64,000 nt of DNA from Chitinophagaceae bacterium (GTDB lineage: Bacteria; Bacteroidota; Bacteroidia; Chitinophagales; Chitinophagaceae). The notes beneath the pieces are model-generated. The model worked only from the letters and a program-made list of their open reading frames with translations, was not told the origin of the DNA and made no database searches. Shown piece after piece: positions 1 to 8,238 of the stretch (its first letter is position 1; the number at the start of each line of letters is the position of its first letter). The DNA lies in the NCBI GenBank assembly GCA_019638615.1, contig JAHBTL010000001.1:1-64000 (forward strand), read 5' to 3'. Made by a program: the position numbers and the translations under genes.

Positions 1-286
1 TTGATTAAGCTTTCGCACTACTGTGAACTCAGCAACAGAACCCCGATATATTTTCTCCAAATCAAGACGTATGCAAAAACTGTAAAAGGTACAACATGTC
101 ACGACCCAATGATTGAGCACACTAATCGTTTACTCGAAATGACAGATACTCCCGCCAAACCTCGTATTTTACTCCGGCGATCCGAAATAGCTTTTTTTTA
201 GTTCCTGTTACATAAATCCTGCTATTATACTTTATATTCACCATTTGAAATATTTGCTTTTTACCCAGGCATTAATATTAATTATT
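1..286. other. Left-edge region, no confident gene
   Basis: No gene is supported here. An open frame of 66 codons runs from base 1 to 201 on the plus strand, but it begins at the window edge with TTG, has no recognisable motif, and ends in a T-run (191-199). It could be the tail of a gene that starts outside the window or simply non-coding DNA. The 3' part (200-286) is AT-rich and probably carries the promoter of the downstream lipoprotein gene, although I see no clean TAnnTTTG box. Confidence 0.4.
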
Positions 287-670
287 ATGAAAAAGTTTAT
301 TACAGCTATCATCATGCTGGCTATTATCGGTACTATTTCTTCATGCGCAAACAACAATGACACTAAAATGTTACGCCACGTAGTTCTATTTAAGTTCAAA
401 GACGATGCAACCCCCGAACAGGTAAAGCAGGTGGAAGACGCTTTCAGGGAGCTTCCATCCAAAATAAAAGAGATCAAAGCATTTGAATGGGGCACCAACA
501 ACAGTCCCGAAGGCCTGAACCAGGGGCTTACGCATTGCTTTTTTGTAAGCTTTGCCAGCGAAAAAGACAGGGAAGTATATTTACCGCATCCCGAACACAA
601 GGCTTTTGTATCACTTTTACAACCTTATCTTGATAAAGCCACTGTGGTAGACTACTGGGCCCAGGATTAG
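287..670 (+). CDS. Dabb-domain (stress-responsive alpha/beta barrel) lipoprotein
   Basis: The 127-residue protein has a lipoprotein signal peptide with a lipobox ending at Cys20 (TISSC), so it should be exported and lipid-anchored. Residues about 28-125 form a Dabb domain: the opening LRHVVLFKFK strand, an acidic helix, and the conserved HPEHKAF motif at 101-107. Dabb proteins are small ferredoxin-like barrels that dimerise; bacterial members have few assigned functions. I start at 287 because an upstream in-frame ATG at 245 would add 14 residues before an otherwise perfect signal peptide. Only 26 bases separate it from the carboxylase gene, so cotranscription is possible. The family assignment is good; the function is unknown. 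Confidence 0.8.
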   Translation: MKKFITAIIMLAIIGTISSCANNNDTKMLRHVVLFKFKDDATPEQVKQVEDAFRELPSKIKEIKAFEWGTNNSPEGLNQGLTHCFFVSFASEKDREVYLPHPEHKAFVSLLQPYLDKATVVDYWAQD

Positions 671-696
671 TTGTATTTTTTATTAAAGACCTTGAT

Positions 697-2331
697 ATGC
701 CGGTTAACATTGAGCACAGTAAGAATGAAGATGTAATGAAGCTCGCCCTCAGCCAGGTAAAAACCCGGCTACAGAAAATTTATGAAGGAGGCGGGAAAAA
801 GGCGGTTGAAAAACAAAGAGAAAAAAACAAGCTTACTGCCAGGGAGCGGATAGCATATCTTACCGACCCCGGTAAGCCTTTTATTGAAACAGGGGCTTTT
901 GCCGGATATGACATGTATGCGGAACAGGGAGGATGCCCTGCGGGAGGAACGGTGGCCGGTATAGGTTACGTCAGCGGCCGGCAATGCGTTATAGTTGCCA
1001 ACGACCAAACGGTAAAAGCCGGCGCCTGGTTTCCCATTACAGGTAAAAAGAACCTGCGCATGCAGGAAATAGCCATGGAAAACAACCTGCCTGTTATTTA
1101 CCTGGTAGACAGCGCGGGCGTTTTTCTTCCGTTACAGGATGAGATATTTCCCGATAAGGAACATTTTGGCAGGATATTCAGGAACAATGCCCGCATGAGC
1201 GCGATGGGCATTACGCAAATCGCCGCAGTAATGGGCGCCTGTGTGGCAGGCGGAGCCTACCTGCCTATTATGAGTGATGAAACCTTAATGGTGAAAAACA
1301 ACGGCTCCATTTTTTTGGCAGGACCTTATCTTGTAAAAGCGGCTATTGGGGAAGATGCTGATACAGAAACCCTGGGAGGAGCGGTTACGCATACCGAGAT
1401 CAGCGGCATCGCCGATTATAAATTCGACACCGAACAGGAGTGCCTGGACGAAATAAAGCGCATTTGCAGTAAGTTGGGCGAAAAAGGATCTGCCGGTTTC
1501 AGCAGGATCAAAAGCCGCCCGCCGGTTAAAGACCCCGAAGAACTGTATGGTATTGTACCGGCAGACAGCAGCAAGCCTTACGATATGCTGGACATTATTG
1601 AGCGGCTGGTGGACAATTCGGAGTTTGACCAGTTTAAAAAAGATTACGGGCAAACCATTGTATGCGGTTACGCGCGCATTGATGGCTGGGCGGTAGGCAT
1701 CGTTGCCAACCAGCGAAAGATCATTAAAACCAAAAAAGGCGAAATGCAGATGGGCGGGGTTATTTACAACGACAGCGCAGACAAGGCCGCCCGTTTTATC
1801 ATGAACTGCAATCAAAAAAATATACCGCTGGTTTTTTTGCAGGATGTTACGGGATTTATGGTAGGAAGCCGCAGCGAGCACAGCGGTATTATTAAAGACG
1901 GGGCCAAAATGGTAAACGCAGTTGCCAATTCGGTGGTTCCAAAGATCACTGTTATCATCGGCAATTCTTTTGGGGCAGGTAACTATGCTATGTGCGGCAA
2001 AGCATATGATCCCAGGTTTATATATGCATGGCCTTCCGCCAAAATAGCCGTAATGGGCGGCGAACAGGCTGCAAAAACCTTACTGCAGATACAGGTAAGC
2101 ACATTGAAAGCAAAAGGCTCGGCAACAGATCCTGCCGCAGAAAAAAAACTGCTGGATGAAATAAAATCTAAATACGAGGAACAAACTACTCCTTACTATG
2201 CAGCTGCCCGTCTTTGGGTAGACGATATTATCGACCCCATAGACACAAGAAAGCTCATTGCAGAAGGCCTCGCCGCAGCCAATCACAAACAACCCGACAG
2301 GAACTTCAGCCTGGGAGTGTTTCAGGTTTGA
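697..2331 (+). CDS. Acyl-CoA carboxylase, carboxyltransferase (beta) subunit, methylcrotonyl-CoA type
   Basis: This 544-residue protein has the two crotonase-like carboxyltransferase halves of biotin-dependent acyl-CoA carboxylases. The N-terminal half carries GACVAGGAYLPIMSDE at about 180-195; the C-terminal half carries GNSFGAGNYAMCGKAY at about 422-437 and MGGEQAA at 453-459. These motifs are closer to the 3-methylcrotonyl-CoA carboxylase beta subunit (leucine breakdown) than to propionyl-CoA carboxylase, and the length fits that family. The enzyme would transfer CO2 from carboxybiotin to an acyl-CoA in the cytoplasm. The partner biotin carboxylase/biotin carrier subunit is not in this window, so it must be encoded elsewhere. 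Substrate specificity is inferred from motif resemblance only. Confidence 0.88.
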   Translation: MPVNIEHSKNEDVMKLALSQVKTRLQKIYEGGGKKAVEKQREKNKLTARERIAYLTDPGKPFIETGAFAGYDMYAEQGGCPAGGTVAGIGYVSGRQCVIVANDQTVKAGAWFPITGKKNLRMQEIAMENNLPVIYLVDSAGVFLPLQDEIFPDKEHFGRIFRNNARMSAMGITQIAAVMGACVAGGAYLPIMSDETLMVKNNGSIFLAGPYLVKAAIGEDADTETLGGAVTHTEISGIADYKFDTEQECLDEIKRICSKLGEKGSAGFSRIKSRPPVKDPEELYGIVPADSSKPYDMLDIIERLVDNSEFDQFKKDYGQTIVCGYARIDGWAVGIVANQRKIIKTKKGEMQMGGVIYNDSADKAARFIMNCNQKNIPLVFLQDVTGFMVGSRSEHSGIIKDGAKMVNAVANSVVPKITVIIGNSFGAGNYAMCGKAYDPRFIYAWPSAKIAVMGGEQAAKTLLQIQVSTLKAKGSATDPAAEKKLLDEIKSKYEEQTTPYYAAARLWVDDIIDPIDTRKLIAEGLAAANHKQPDRNFSLGVFQV

Positions 2332-2656
2332 AAATTTGAAATTCGAAATTTGAGATTTGATGGCTGTTGCAAGTTCCAGGTTGCAGGTAGGATTGCTGAT
2401 TTTTGATTTCGAATACTGATAGCCCAAAGCCCATAGCTCAAGGCTGATCGCTGACTGCTGATAGCTGATAGCTGATTAGCTCATTTCAAATCCGTCATCC
2501 TGCTACCCGAAACTTTTTAACCTGCAACTTATAACTCAGCATGGTTTTTTCGATCAATTCAAATACCTTTGCCGTCATTTTGGGAAGGCTGCCGCAGAAA
2601 GGCAGGGCATCCTTAAATAATTAGCTGTCAATCAACTATTTAATTAATTCTCGCAT
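2332..2656. repeat. Intergenic spacer with degenerate short-word repeats
   Basis: This 325-base gap has no gene. It begins with a word repeat based on AATTTGA/GATTTGA (about 2334-2361), then pieces of GGTTGCAGGT type, then a degenerate array of GCTGATAGCTGAT units (about 2440-2477). Related words occur in the spacers near 22.5, 37.35 and 42.2 kb. The last 100 bases look like an ordinary upstream region with a promoter-like box for atpG. Confidence 0.55.
2564..2571 (+). promoter_or_regulatory. Putative -7 box of the atpG promoter
   Basis: TACCTTTG matches the Bacteroidota -7 consensus TAnnTTTG and lies 86 bases before the atpG start. No clear -33 TTG is seen at the usual distance, so this is a plausible but unproven promoter. 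The placement after a repeat-rich spacer suggests atpG starts its own transcript here. Confidence 0.42.
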
Positions 2657-3541
2657 ATGCCAGGTGCACTAAAAGAAGTACGCAATCGTATTAAATCAGT
2701 TCAAAGTACCCAGCAAATTACCAAGGCCATGAAAATGGTGAGTGCTGCCAAGCTGCGCAAGGCACAGGAAGCCATTGTACAAATGCGCCCCTATGCCAAA
2801 AAGCTGCAGGAAATGCTAAGCAATATAGTGAGCAATATGGAAGGAGAAACAGGTGCAGAGCTGGCAGTAGAACGTTCCGTAGAAAAAGTGCTTATAATAG
2901 CCATCTCCTCCGATCGTGGTTTATGCGGCGCATACAATGCCAATATCGTTAAGCTTGCCCGTACTTTGGCCTCAGAAAAATACGGACAGCAGGCTGCAAA
3001 AGGCAATGTAACCATTTGGCCCATCGGCAAAAAAGCGTTCGACGCCTTCCAGAAATCGAAAATAAAGCTCAACGCTGCCCATAAGGATCTTTTCCAGTCA
3101 CTGTCGTTTGAGCACGTACAGGAAATAGCGCAATCCGCCATTGAAGCGTTCAGGAAAAATGAATTTGACGTGGTAGAGGTGGTATACAGCGAATTCCGCA
3201 ACGCGGCTACACAACGTTTTACAGTCGAAAGGTTTTTACCCATTCCTAAAGTAGCGCAAAAAGAAGGAAAGGCTACCAGGGCTGACTTTATTTTTGAGCC
3301 CGACCAGGAAACCCTGATCGCCGAGCTGATGCCTAAAATATTGAACACACAACTATACAAAGCCGTGTTGGATGCCAATGCCAGTGAGCATGGCGCCCGC
3401 ATGACGGCAATGGACAAGGCCAGCGAAAACGCTAACGAGTTATTAAAAACCCTCCGTATTTCGTACAACAGGGCACGCCAGGCGGCCATTACCACCGAGC
3501 TTACCGAAATTGTAAGCGGCGCGGCTGCTTTACAGGGCTAA
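2657..3541 (+). CDS. atpG: F1F0 ATP synthase gamma subunit
   Basis: The 294-residue protein is the central rotor shaft of F1. The N-terminal helix (ALKEVRNRIKSVQSTQQITK, residues 4-23, followed by AMKMVSA) and the C-terminal helix (ENANELLKTLRISYNRARQA, then AITTELTEIVSGA) are the two coiled-coil halves that enter the alpha3-beta3 ring, and both are canonical. Length is normal. No other ATP synthase genes are present; in Bacteroidota atpG often follows atpA, but here an acyl-CoA carboxylase gene lies upstream, so the atp genes are split. The gap to scpB is 52 bases, so the two may be cotranscribed. Confidence 0.97.
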   Translation: MPGALKEVRNRIKSVQSTQQITKAMKMVSAAKLRKAQEAIVQMRPYAKKLQEMLSNIVSNMEGETGAELAVERSVEKVLIIAISSDRGLCGAYNANIVKLARTLASEKYGQQAAKGNVTIWPIGKKAFDAFQKSKIKLNAAHKDLFQSLSFEHVQEIAQSAIEAFRKNEFDVVEVVYSEFRNAATQRFTVERFLPIPKVAQKEGKATRADFIFEPDQETLIAELMPKILNTQLYKAVLDANASEHGARMTAMDKASENANELLKTLRISYNRARQAAITTELTEIVSGAAALQG

Positions 3542-3593
3542 TCGCCGCCGGCTGATAATATTGAATTTCAAGTTTTCCGTTAGATAGCTATAC

Positions 3594-4424
3594 ATGGAAA
3601 TTTCACAGATCATTCCTCATATTGAAGCGCTCATTTTTGCAAGTGAAAAGCCTTTGACCAGCCTTGAGCTGGTTGACCTTGTAAACAACGCGCTGGGCTT
3701 TATTGAAGACCGCGCTACCCTTGAACAGGTAGAGGCGGCCGTGGATGGTATCCGTGAAAAATACGCTACCGAATTTTATCCTTTTGAAGTGAGACAAAGC
3801 GGTGGGGGCTGGCAATTTTTAACCAAAGGCATTTTTCATAAAACCATCGCCCAGCTAAATGGCGACAAGTTCTTAAAAAGGCTGTCGGCTGCCGCTATGG
3901 AAACCCTGGCCATTATCGCTTACAAACAACCCATTACAAAGGGAGAAGTGGAGTCTATACGCGGCGTGAATTGCGATTATGTGATACAAAAGCTGCTGGA
4001 AAAAGAGCTGGTAGTAATTACGGGCAGAAACGAAGAAATGCCCGGCAAACCGCTGGTATATGCTACTTCTAAATCGTTCATGGATTATTTCGGTATCAAT
4101 TCGCCGGAAGACCTGCCGAAAATAAAGGAAGTATTAGCCGACCAGTTTGTGGAACCCACCCTTGTAAACGCCGAGCATTTTGAAGTGGAGGGTGAAAGCA
4201 AGTTGATAGTGGCAGAAAATGGCGAACTGGTACAGACGGACCTGGAAGAAGAAGATACCACCAATACAGCAGCCACTTCAAGCGAAAACAGTGCTTTGCC
4301 TGAAAATGAAGAAACCCAACATTCCGGTGAATCCCAACATCCTTCTGATACGGATAACAACAGGGAAGATGCTGACAACGATACGGATATCGGCCAAACG
4401 CCTCCGGGCACGGAGCAGGAGTAA
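3594..4424 (+). CDS. scpB: SMC-ScpA-ScpB complex subunit ScpB
   Basis: ScpB is the kleisin-associated winged-helix dimer of the bacterial condensin complex needed for chromosome segregation. Residues about 1-185 match the family: IEALIFASEKPLTSLELV at the start and the central LSAAAMETLAIIAYKQPITKGEVESIRGV region typical of ScpB winged helices. The roughly 80 C-terminal residues (about 197-276) are an acidic, Ser/Thr/Asn/Glu-rich low-complexity tail, which is probably disordered and makes the protein longer than the usual 180-200 residues. scpA is not in the window. Function by family is secure; the role of the tail is unknown. Confidence 0.93.
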   Translation: MEISQIIPHIEALIFASEKPLTSLELVDLVNNALGFIEDRATLEQVEAAVDGIREKYATEFYPFEVRQSGGGWQFLTKGIFHKTIAQLNGDKFLKRLSAAAMETLAIIAYKQPITKGEVESIRGVNCDYVIQKLLEKELVVITGRNEEMPGKPLVYATSKSFMDYFGINSPEDLPKIKEVLADQFVEPTLVNAEHFEVEGESKLIVAENGELVQTDLEEEDTTNTAATSSENSALPENEETQHSGESQHPSDTDNNREDADNDTDIGQTPPGTEQE

Positions 4425-4464
4425 CCCATCTTCTTATTGCCTCATCATTACTGCATCCGTTTAG

Positions 4465-4489
4465 CCGGCCAATACTTTACAGGGGCCGG
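4465..4489. terminator. GC-rich hairpin between convergent genes
   Basis: A perfect 6-base stem (CCGGCC 4465-4470 with GGCCGG 4484-4489, 13-base loop) lies between the 3' ends of scpB and the convergent minus-strand gene. There is no T-run after it on either strand, so it is only a weak terminator candidate. Confidence 0.3.
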
Positions 4490-4492
4490 AAT

Positions 4493-5989
4493 TCATCTGA
4501 CCATATACCTGCCGGCGGTTTTCATTTTTTCTATTGCCCACCCTGCAAAATCAAAGTACTTGAGCAGTTGCCTTTCGAACCGGTCATGATGCAAGCCGCT
4601 GATCTCACTGATCATATTTTGAACCTGGAGCTTTCCTGCCGGTTTCCTGTTCGTGTTCATCATGATACACTTAAATAAAAGCAGCTCTGACTTCAACAAC
4701 TGCCTGTCGCCAAAAAATCTTTTGTACGTTTTTATTTCATACTCCAAATAATCCCTTTCACCCCGCTCATAATATATAATGATATTCAGCAGTCTTACCG
4801 CTTTACAAACAAGCCAGTGCTTATAGCAGCGATGCTGCTGCAGTACATCATTGATCCACTGATGCGCTTTCTTATAATTTTTTAATCTCAAAAAAGATAT
4901 TGCCATATAAAAGCTCAATTCCCATTGTTTTTCTTCATCTACCATATCGTATTCATTTATCCAGTCTTTTCCCAACGAGCTGATATAAGCTGTTGCTCCG
5001 GCATGATCGTTTTCCGAGATCAGCAGTATCAGCCGGTATAATACCGCTGTTTTTTGTACCTGGCTTCTGAAATATTCCGGGTATATTGTTTGGTTCAGTT
5101 GTTCAACCTTACTTATATAAAAGTTCATTTGTTCAAACAGCCCAAGCATGTGCAGGCTGTCTAATGTTCCGTTGAGAGCGGAAAGATAGTCAAGTGGAGG
5201 ATGATCCAGCAGTTGCATATGCCCTTCAAAGAGCCTGTTAAGCGATGCAAAAGTTTTTAAAGCGGTGGTATGTTCCCCGGTATAGGTAAAGAAAAACGAC
5301 TGGAACAATAAATGTAATTTTTGAGCAGCAAAGCTGTTGGCAGGCTTATGGGTTACCAGGCCCATTTCACTCAATACAAGATCATTCAGCATTTTCATCT
5401 GCTCCTGCGACGATATTTTCCCGGCATGAACCACCCGGTATTTCAGCAGTTCAAAAAGAGAATGATGATCGTGTATGCTGTTCATATCGCGCAATAGGCC
5501 TTTTGCCTTCATTTGCAGCTCAACGAGTTGCCTGTCTGTTATGCCCGGAAAGTTAACATCCACCAGGTAGTTCAGCTCTTCGCGATAGCTGAGATATTCC
5601 ACCAGCGGATGCTGAACAGCATCCGCTTTACCACGCACTTTAAGTATTTCCTGGTAACCCTCCTCCTGTAGCGACCTCTCCTGTAAAACCCTTATCCTCA
5701 TTATACTTTGCAACAACCCGAATAAAGGATCTTTTTCCGTTTTGAGCTGGATCAGGCAATCGGTAAGTATTTTAACAAGATACCTTGCCGTATTATGAAC
5801 AGATGCGCCGGGATGCTTTTTCCTGAAAGCAGCATCTGCTGCTGCAGTACCAGGCTTTGCAGCATCTATAATATGAAACAGATCAAGATACACCCTGCCC
5901 ACAGACTGCCGCTTCACATACAGCTTAAAAAAACGCTTTTCAGATCCCGACAAAGATTTGACCAGCCGTACTACCGCCGTTTTGGACAT
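4493..5989 (-). CDS. Unrecognised 498-residue helical protein
   Basis: I do not recognise a named domain. The protein has no signal peptide or membrane segment and is predicted by composition to be almost wholly alpha-helical, with leucine-rich amphipathic stretches like TPR-type solenoids. It opens with SLSGSEKRFFKLYVKRQ (residues about 13-29), a motif I associate with long uncharacterised Bacteroidota proteins that contain TPR-like helices. It is cytoplasmic by sequence. It is divergent from the ribokinase gene across a 215-base AT-rich spacer, which would suit shared regulation, but no DNA-binding domain is evident. It could be a scaffold or regulator; I cannot assign a function. Confidence 0.72.
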   Translation of the reverse strand: MSKTAVVRLVKSLSGSEKRFFKLYVKRQSVGRVYLDLFHIIDAAKPGTAAADAAFRKKHPGASVHNTARYLVKILTDCLIQLKTEKDPLFGLLQSIMRIRVLQERSLQEEGYQEILKVRGKADAVQHPLVEYLSYREELNYLVDVNFPGITDRQLVELQMKAKGLLRDMNSIHDHHSLFELLKYRVVHAGKISSQEQMKMLNDLVLSEMGLVTHKPANSFAAQKLHLLFQSFFFTYTGEHTTALKTFASLNRLFEGHMQLLDHPPLDYLSALNGTLDSLHMLGLFEQMNFYISKVEQLNQTIYPEYFRSQVQKTAVLYRLILLISENDHAGATAYISSLGKDWINEYDMVDEEKQWELSFYMAISFLRLKNYKKAHQWINDVLQQHRCYKHWLVCKAVRLLNIIIYYERGERDYLEYEIKTYKRFFGDRQLLKSELLLFKCIMMNTNRKPAGKLQVQNMISEISGLHHDRFERQLLKYFDFAGWAIEKMKTAGRYMVR

Positions 5990-6204
5990 AGCTATAAAAT
6001 TGAAGAGATTATCGAATCATAATTTATAAAATGAAATGCATATATAAATTACAAGCAAATAATAATCAAATACTTATATAAAAAGAAGTCAAAAAATATA
6101 CTCTTATAATTATTAAAAAACGAAATTAATGATTTTTATTTAGCAGGTCGGAAAGGTAGTTTTGAAACAACGATCAAAGAAAATCCCAATAAACAGTTTG
6201 CTAT
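5990..6204. promoter_or_regulatory. AT-rich divergent spacer with rbsK promoter box
   Basis: This 215-base spacer lies between the divergent 498-residue protein gene and rbsK and is much richer in A/T than its flanks. A TAGTTTTG box at 6157-6164 matches the TAnnTTTG consensus and lies 40 bases before the rbsK start. The -33 position is only a run of T. No operator palindrome stands out. The spacer probably carries both divergent promoters. Confidence 0.45.
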
Positions 6205-7134
6205 ATGGGCATAAAAAAAATAGTAGTTGCAGGTAGTTCCAATATGGACATGGTAGTTAAAACGGCGCATATCCCGGTGCCGGGGGAGACTGTTCTTTCA
6301 GGATCTTTTTTTATGAATCCCGGCGGAAAAGGGGCCAACCAGGCAGTTGCCGCTTCCCGGCTGGGCGCCGAAGTAATATTCATCTCCAAATTAGGCAACG
6401 ATGTTTTCGGTAAGCAATTTTCACAACTGTTCAGCGAGGAAAATATTGATACTTCTTTCCTGGTGTCGGACGATGCGCTCCCGAGCGGTGTGGCGCTGAT
6501 CACCGTAGACCAGGAGGGAGAGAACAGCATTGTGGTAGCCTCCGGCGCCAATGCCAGCCTGTCAATTGAAGATATAAAAGACGCGCTCCCGGCAATTGCT
6601 GAAGCAGGAACCGTTTTAATGCAATTGGAAACTCCTATGGAAGTGGTAGAATACATTGCCGCCTATGCTGCTTCTAAAAAAGTAAAAGTGATCCTGAACC
6701 CGGCCCCCGCGGCCTCCCTGTCAGGAACATTACTAAGCCATATTGATATTTTAACGCCCAATGAAACAGAGGCAGCTATGATAGCCGGCATACCGGTTAA
6801 CAATGCAGACGATGCCGGGAAAGCGGCTATGCTGATCTGTGAAAAAGGGGTAAACACGGTGATCGTAACGCTGGGCGCAAAGGGCGCTTTGATCTGTGAA
6901 GGAAACCGGTGTTCGATGGTGGAAGCCAGGAAAGTACAGCCTGTTGACAGCACTGCTGCGGGCGATGTGTTCAACGGGGCGCTGGCAGTAGCGCTCTCTG
7001 AAGGAAAGGACATGCGGAACGCAGTACGGTTTGCCTGTGATGCCGCGGCTATATCCGTTACGCGGCTGGGAGCGCAGTCCTCCATTCCTTACCGCAACGA
7101 ACTTGTTGCACAAACATTAAATATTCCGGGATAG
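6205..7134 (+). CDS. rbsK: Ribokinase
   Basis: This 309-residue PfkB-family kinase phosphorylates D-ribose to ribose-5-phosphate in the cytoplasm. Visible signatures are the N-terminal GSSNMDMVV (10-18), the sugar-binding GGKGANQ (40-46), TPNETEA (184-190), and the ATP/anion-hole motif DSTAAGDVFNG (248-258) with catalytic Asp254. Length is typical for RbsK. It is the first gene of a plus-strand series: a transporter 39 bases downstream, then SusC/SusD and two nucleoside hydrolases. This context strongly supports ribose as substrate rather than another PfkB sugar. Confidence 0.93.
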   Translation: MGIKKIVVAGSSNMDMVVKTAHIPVPGETVLSGSFFMNPGGKGANQAVAASRLGAEVIFISKLGNDVFGKQFSQLFSEENIDTSFLVSDDALPSGVALITVDQEGENSIVVASGANASLSIEDIKDALPAIAEAGTVLMQLETPMEVVEYIAAYAASKKVKVILNPAPAASLSGTLLSHIDILTPNETEAAMIAGIPVNNADDAGKAAMLICEKGVNTVIVTLGAKGALICEGNRCSMVEARKVQPVDSTAAGDVFNGALAVALSEGKDMRNAVRFACDAAAISVTRLGAQSSIPYRNELVAQTLNIPG

Positions 7135-7173
7135 GAAGCCATAACAAAATCAGTTTACCAAAATCTCTGCCAT

Positions 7174-8175
7174 ATGTTCATCGTAGAAAGCTACTCCTTA
7201 GCGATCGTATTCTGCTTTATCACCATGCTGTGCTGGGGCTCCTGGGCCAATACACAAAAGCTGGTGCAACAAAAGTGGCGTTTCGAATTGTTTTACTGGG
7301 ACTATGTGATCGGCATATTCTTACTTTCCCTGCTTGCCGCATTTACCCTGGGCAGCAACGGCGATGGCGGCAGGCCTTTTCTTGCCGATATCAGCCAGGC
7401 AGAAGGCGTTAACATCCGCAATGCGCTGGTGGGTGGCGTGGTGTTTAACCTGGCCAACATTTTACTTACCGCTGCCATTGCAGGTGCGGGCATGGCGGTA
7501 GCCTTTCCTGTAGGGATCGGGCTGGCGCTGATCATAGGTGTTATTATCAACTATATACTTTTAAGCAAAGGCAACCCTGTCCTGTTATTCACCGGGGTAT
7601 TGCTTGTAACTGCAGCAATAATTGTAAACGCCCTTGCGTACGGAAAACATGCGGGCGGTTCAGGTAAAAAAGGAGCAGGCAAATGGATCATTGTCTCCAT
7701 CATTGCAGGCATCCTCATGTCTACCTTTTATCCTTTTGTGGCTTCGGGGATGGATCTTGAAAATTTTGTATCGCCTGCCGCAGGCAAAATGACGCCTTAT
7801 ACGGCTTTTGTAGTTTTTGCTGCGGGCATCCTGCTAAGCAATATTGTTTTCAACACCCTGTTGATGAAAAAACCGTTTGAGGGTAGCCCTCTCCGTTATG
7901 CTGATTATTTTAAAGGCAGGGGCGTGCATTGGGTGGGTATCCTGGGCGGCTTCATCTGGGGCACAGGTAATTTATTCAACCTGGTTGCCGCAGGTAAGGC
8001 AGGACCGGCCATCTCCTATGGACTGGGGCAGGGCGCCACACTTGTAGCAGCATTGTGGGGGGTTTTTATCTGGAAGGAATTTAAAGGAGCTAACGCCGCT
8101 GTTAGAAAAATGACCACAGCCATGTTCGTGCTTTTCATTGCGGGACTGGCACTGGTGATAGCTGCAGGAGTATAA
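7174..8175 (+). CDS. Ureide-permease/GRP-like sugar transporter (probable ribose importer)
   Basis: The 333-residue protein is a polytopic inner-membrane protein with about ten hydrophobic segments, built like the drug/metabolite transporter superfamily. Its N-terminus (MFIVESYSLAIVFCFITMLC, then WGSWANTQKL) and the spacing of the following WDYVIG and FTLGS motifs resemble plant ureide permeases and bacterial glucose/ribose porter (GRP) proteins. Databases often call relatives 'multidrug DMT transporter'. Here it sits 39 bases after rbsK and before SusC/SusD and nucleoside hydrolases, so import of ribose (or of a nucleoside/base) is the likely job. The family resemblance is from recall of motifs; the substrate is inferred from context. 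Confidence 0.78.
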   Translation: MFIVESYSLAIVFCFITMLCWGSWANTQKLVQQKWRFELFYWDYVIGIFLLSLLAAFTLGSNGDGGRPFLADISQAEGVNIRNALVGGVVFNLANILLTAAIAGAGMAVAFPVGIGLALIIGVIINYILLSKGNPVLLFTGVLLVTAAIIVNALAYGKHAGGSGKKGAGKWIIVSIIAGILMSTFYPFVASGMDLENFVSPAAGKMTPYTAFVVFAAGILLSNIVFNTLLMKKPFEGSPLRYADYFKGRGVHWVGILGGFIWGTGNLFNLVAAGKAGPAISYGLGQGATLVAALWGVFIWKEFKGANAAVRKMTTAMFVLFIAGLALVIAAGV

Positions 8176-8238
8176 AATTTTTTTACCCGGAGCTATATTA
8201 CCCGTTCAACTATTGTTTACATAAAATACTCTGACAAA

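Noticed and set aside
1-201. 66-codon open frame at the left edge
   Set aside because: It starts with TTG at the window edge, has no motif and no ribosome-binding context; not enough to call a gene.
1285-1881. 198-codon minus-strand frame inside the carboxylase gene
   Set aside because: It lies antisense to a conserved gene with clear motifs in the other frame; a shadow of that gene.
2400-2480. CRISPR-like array
   Set aside because: The GCTGAT words are tandem, degenerate and without unique spacers of constant length; no cas gene is near.
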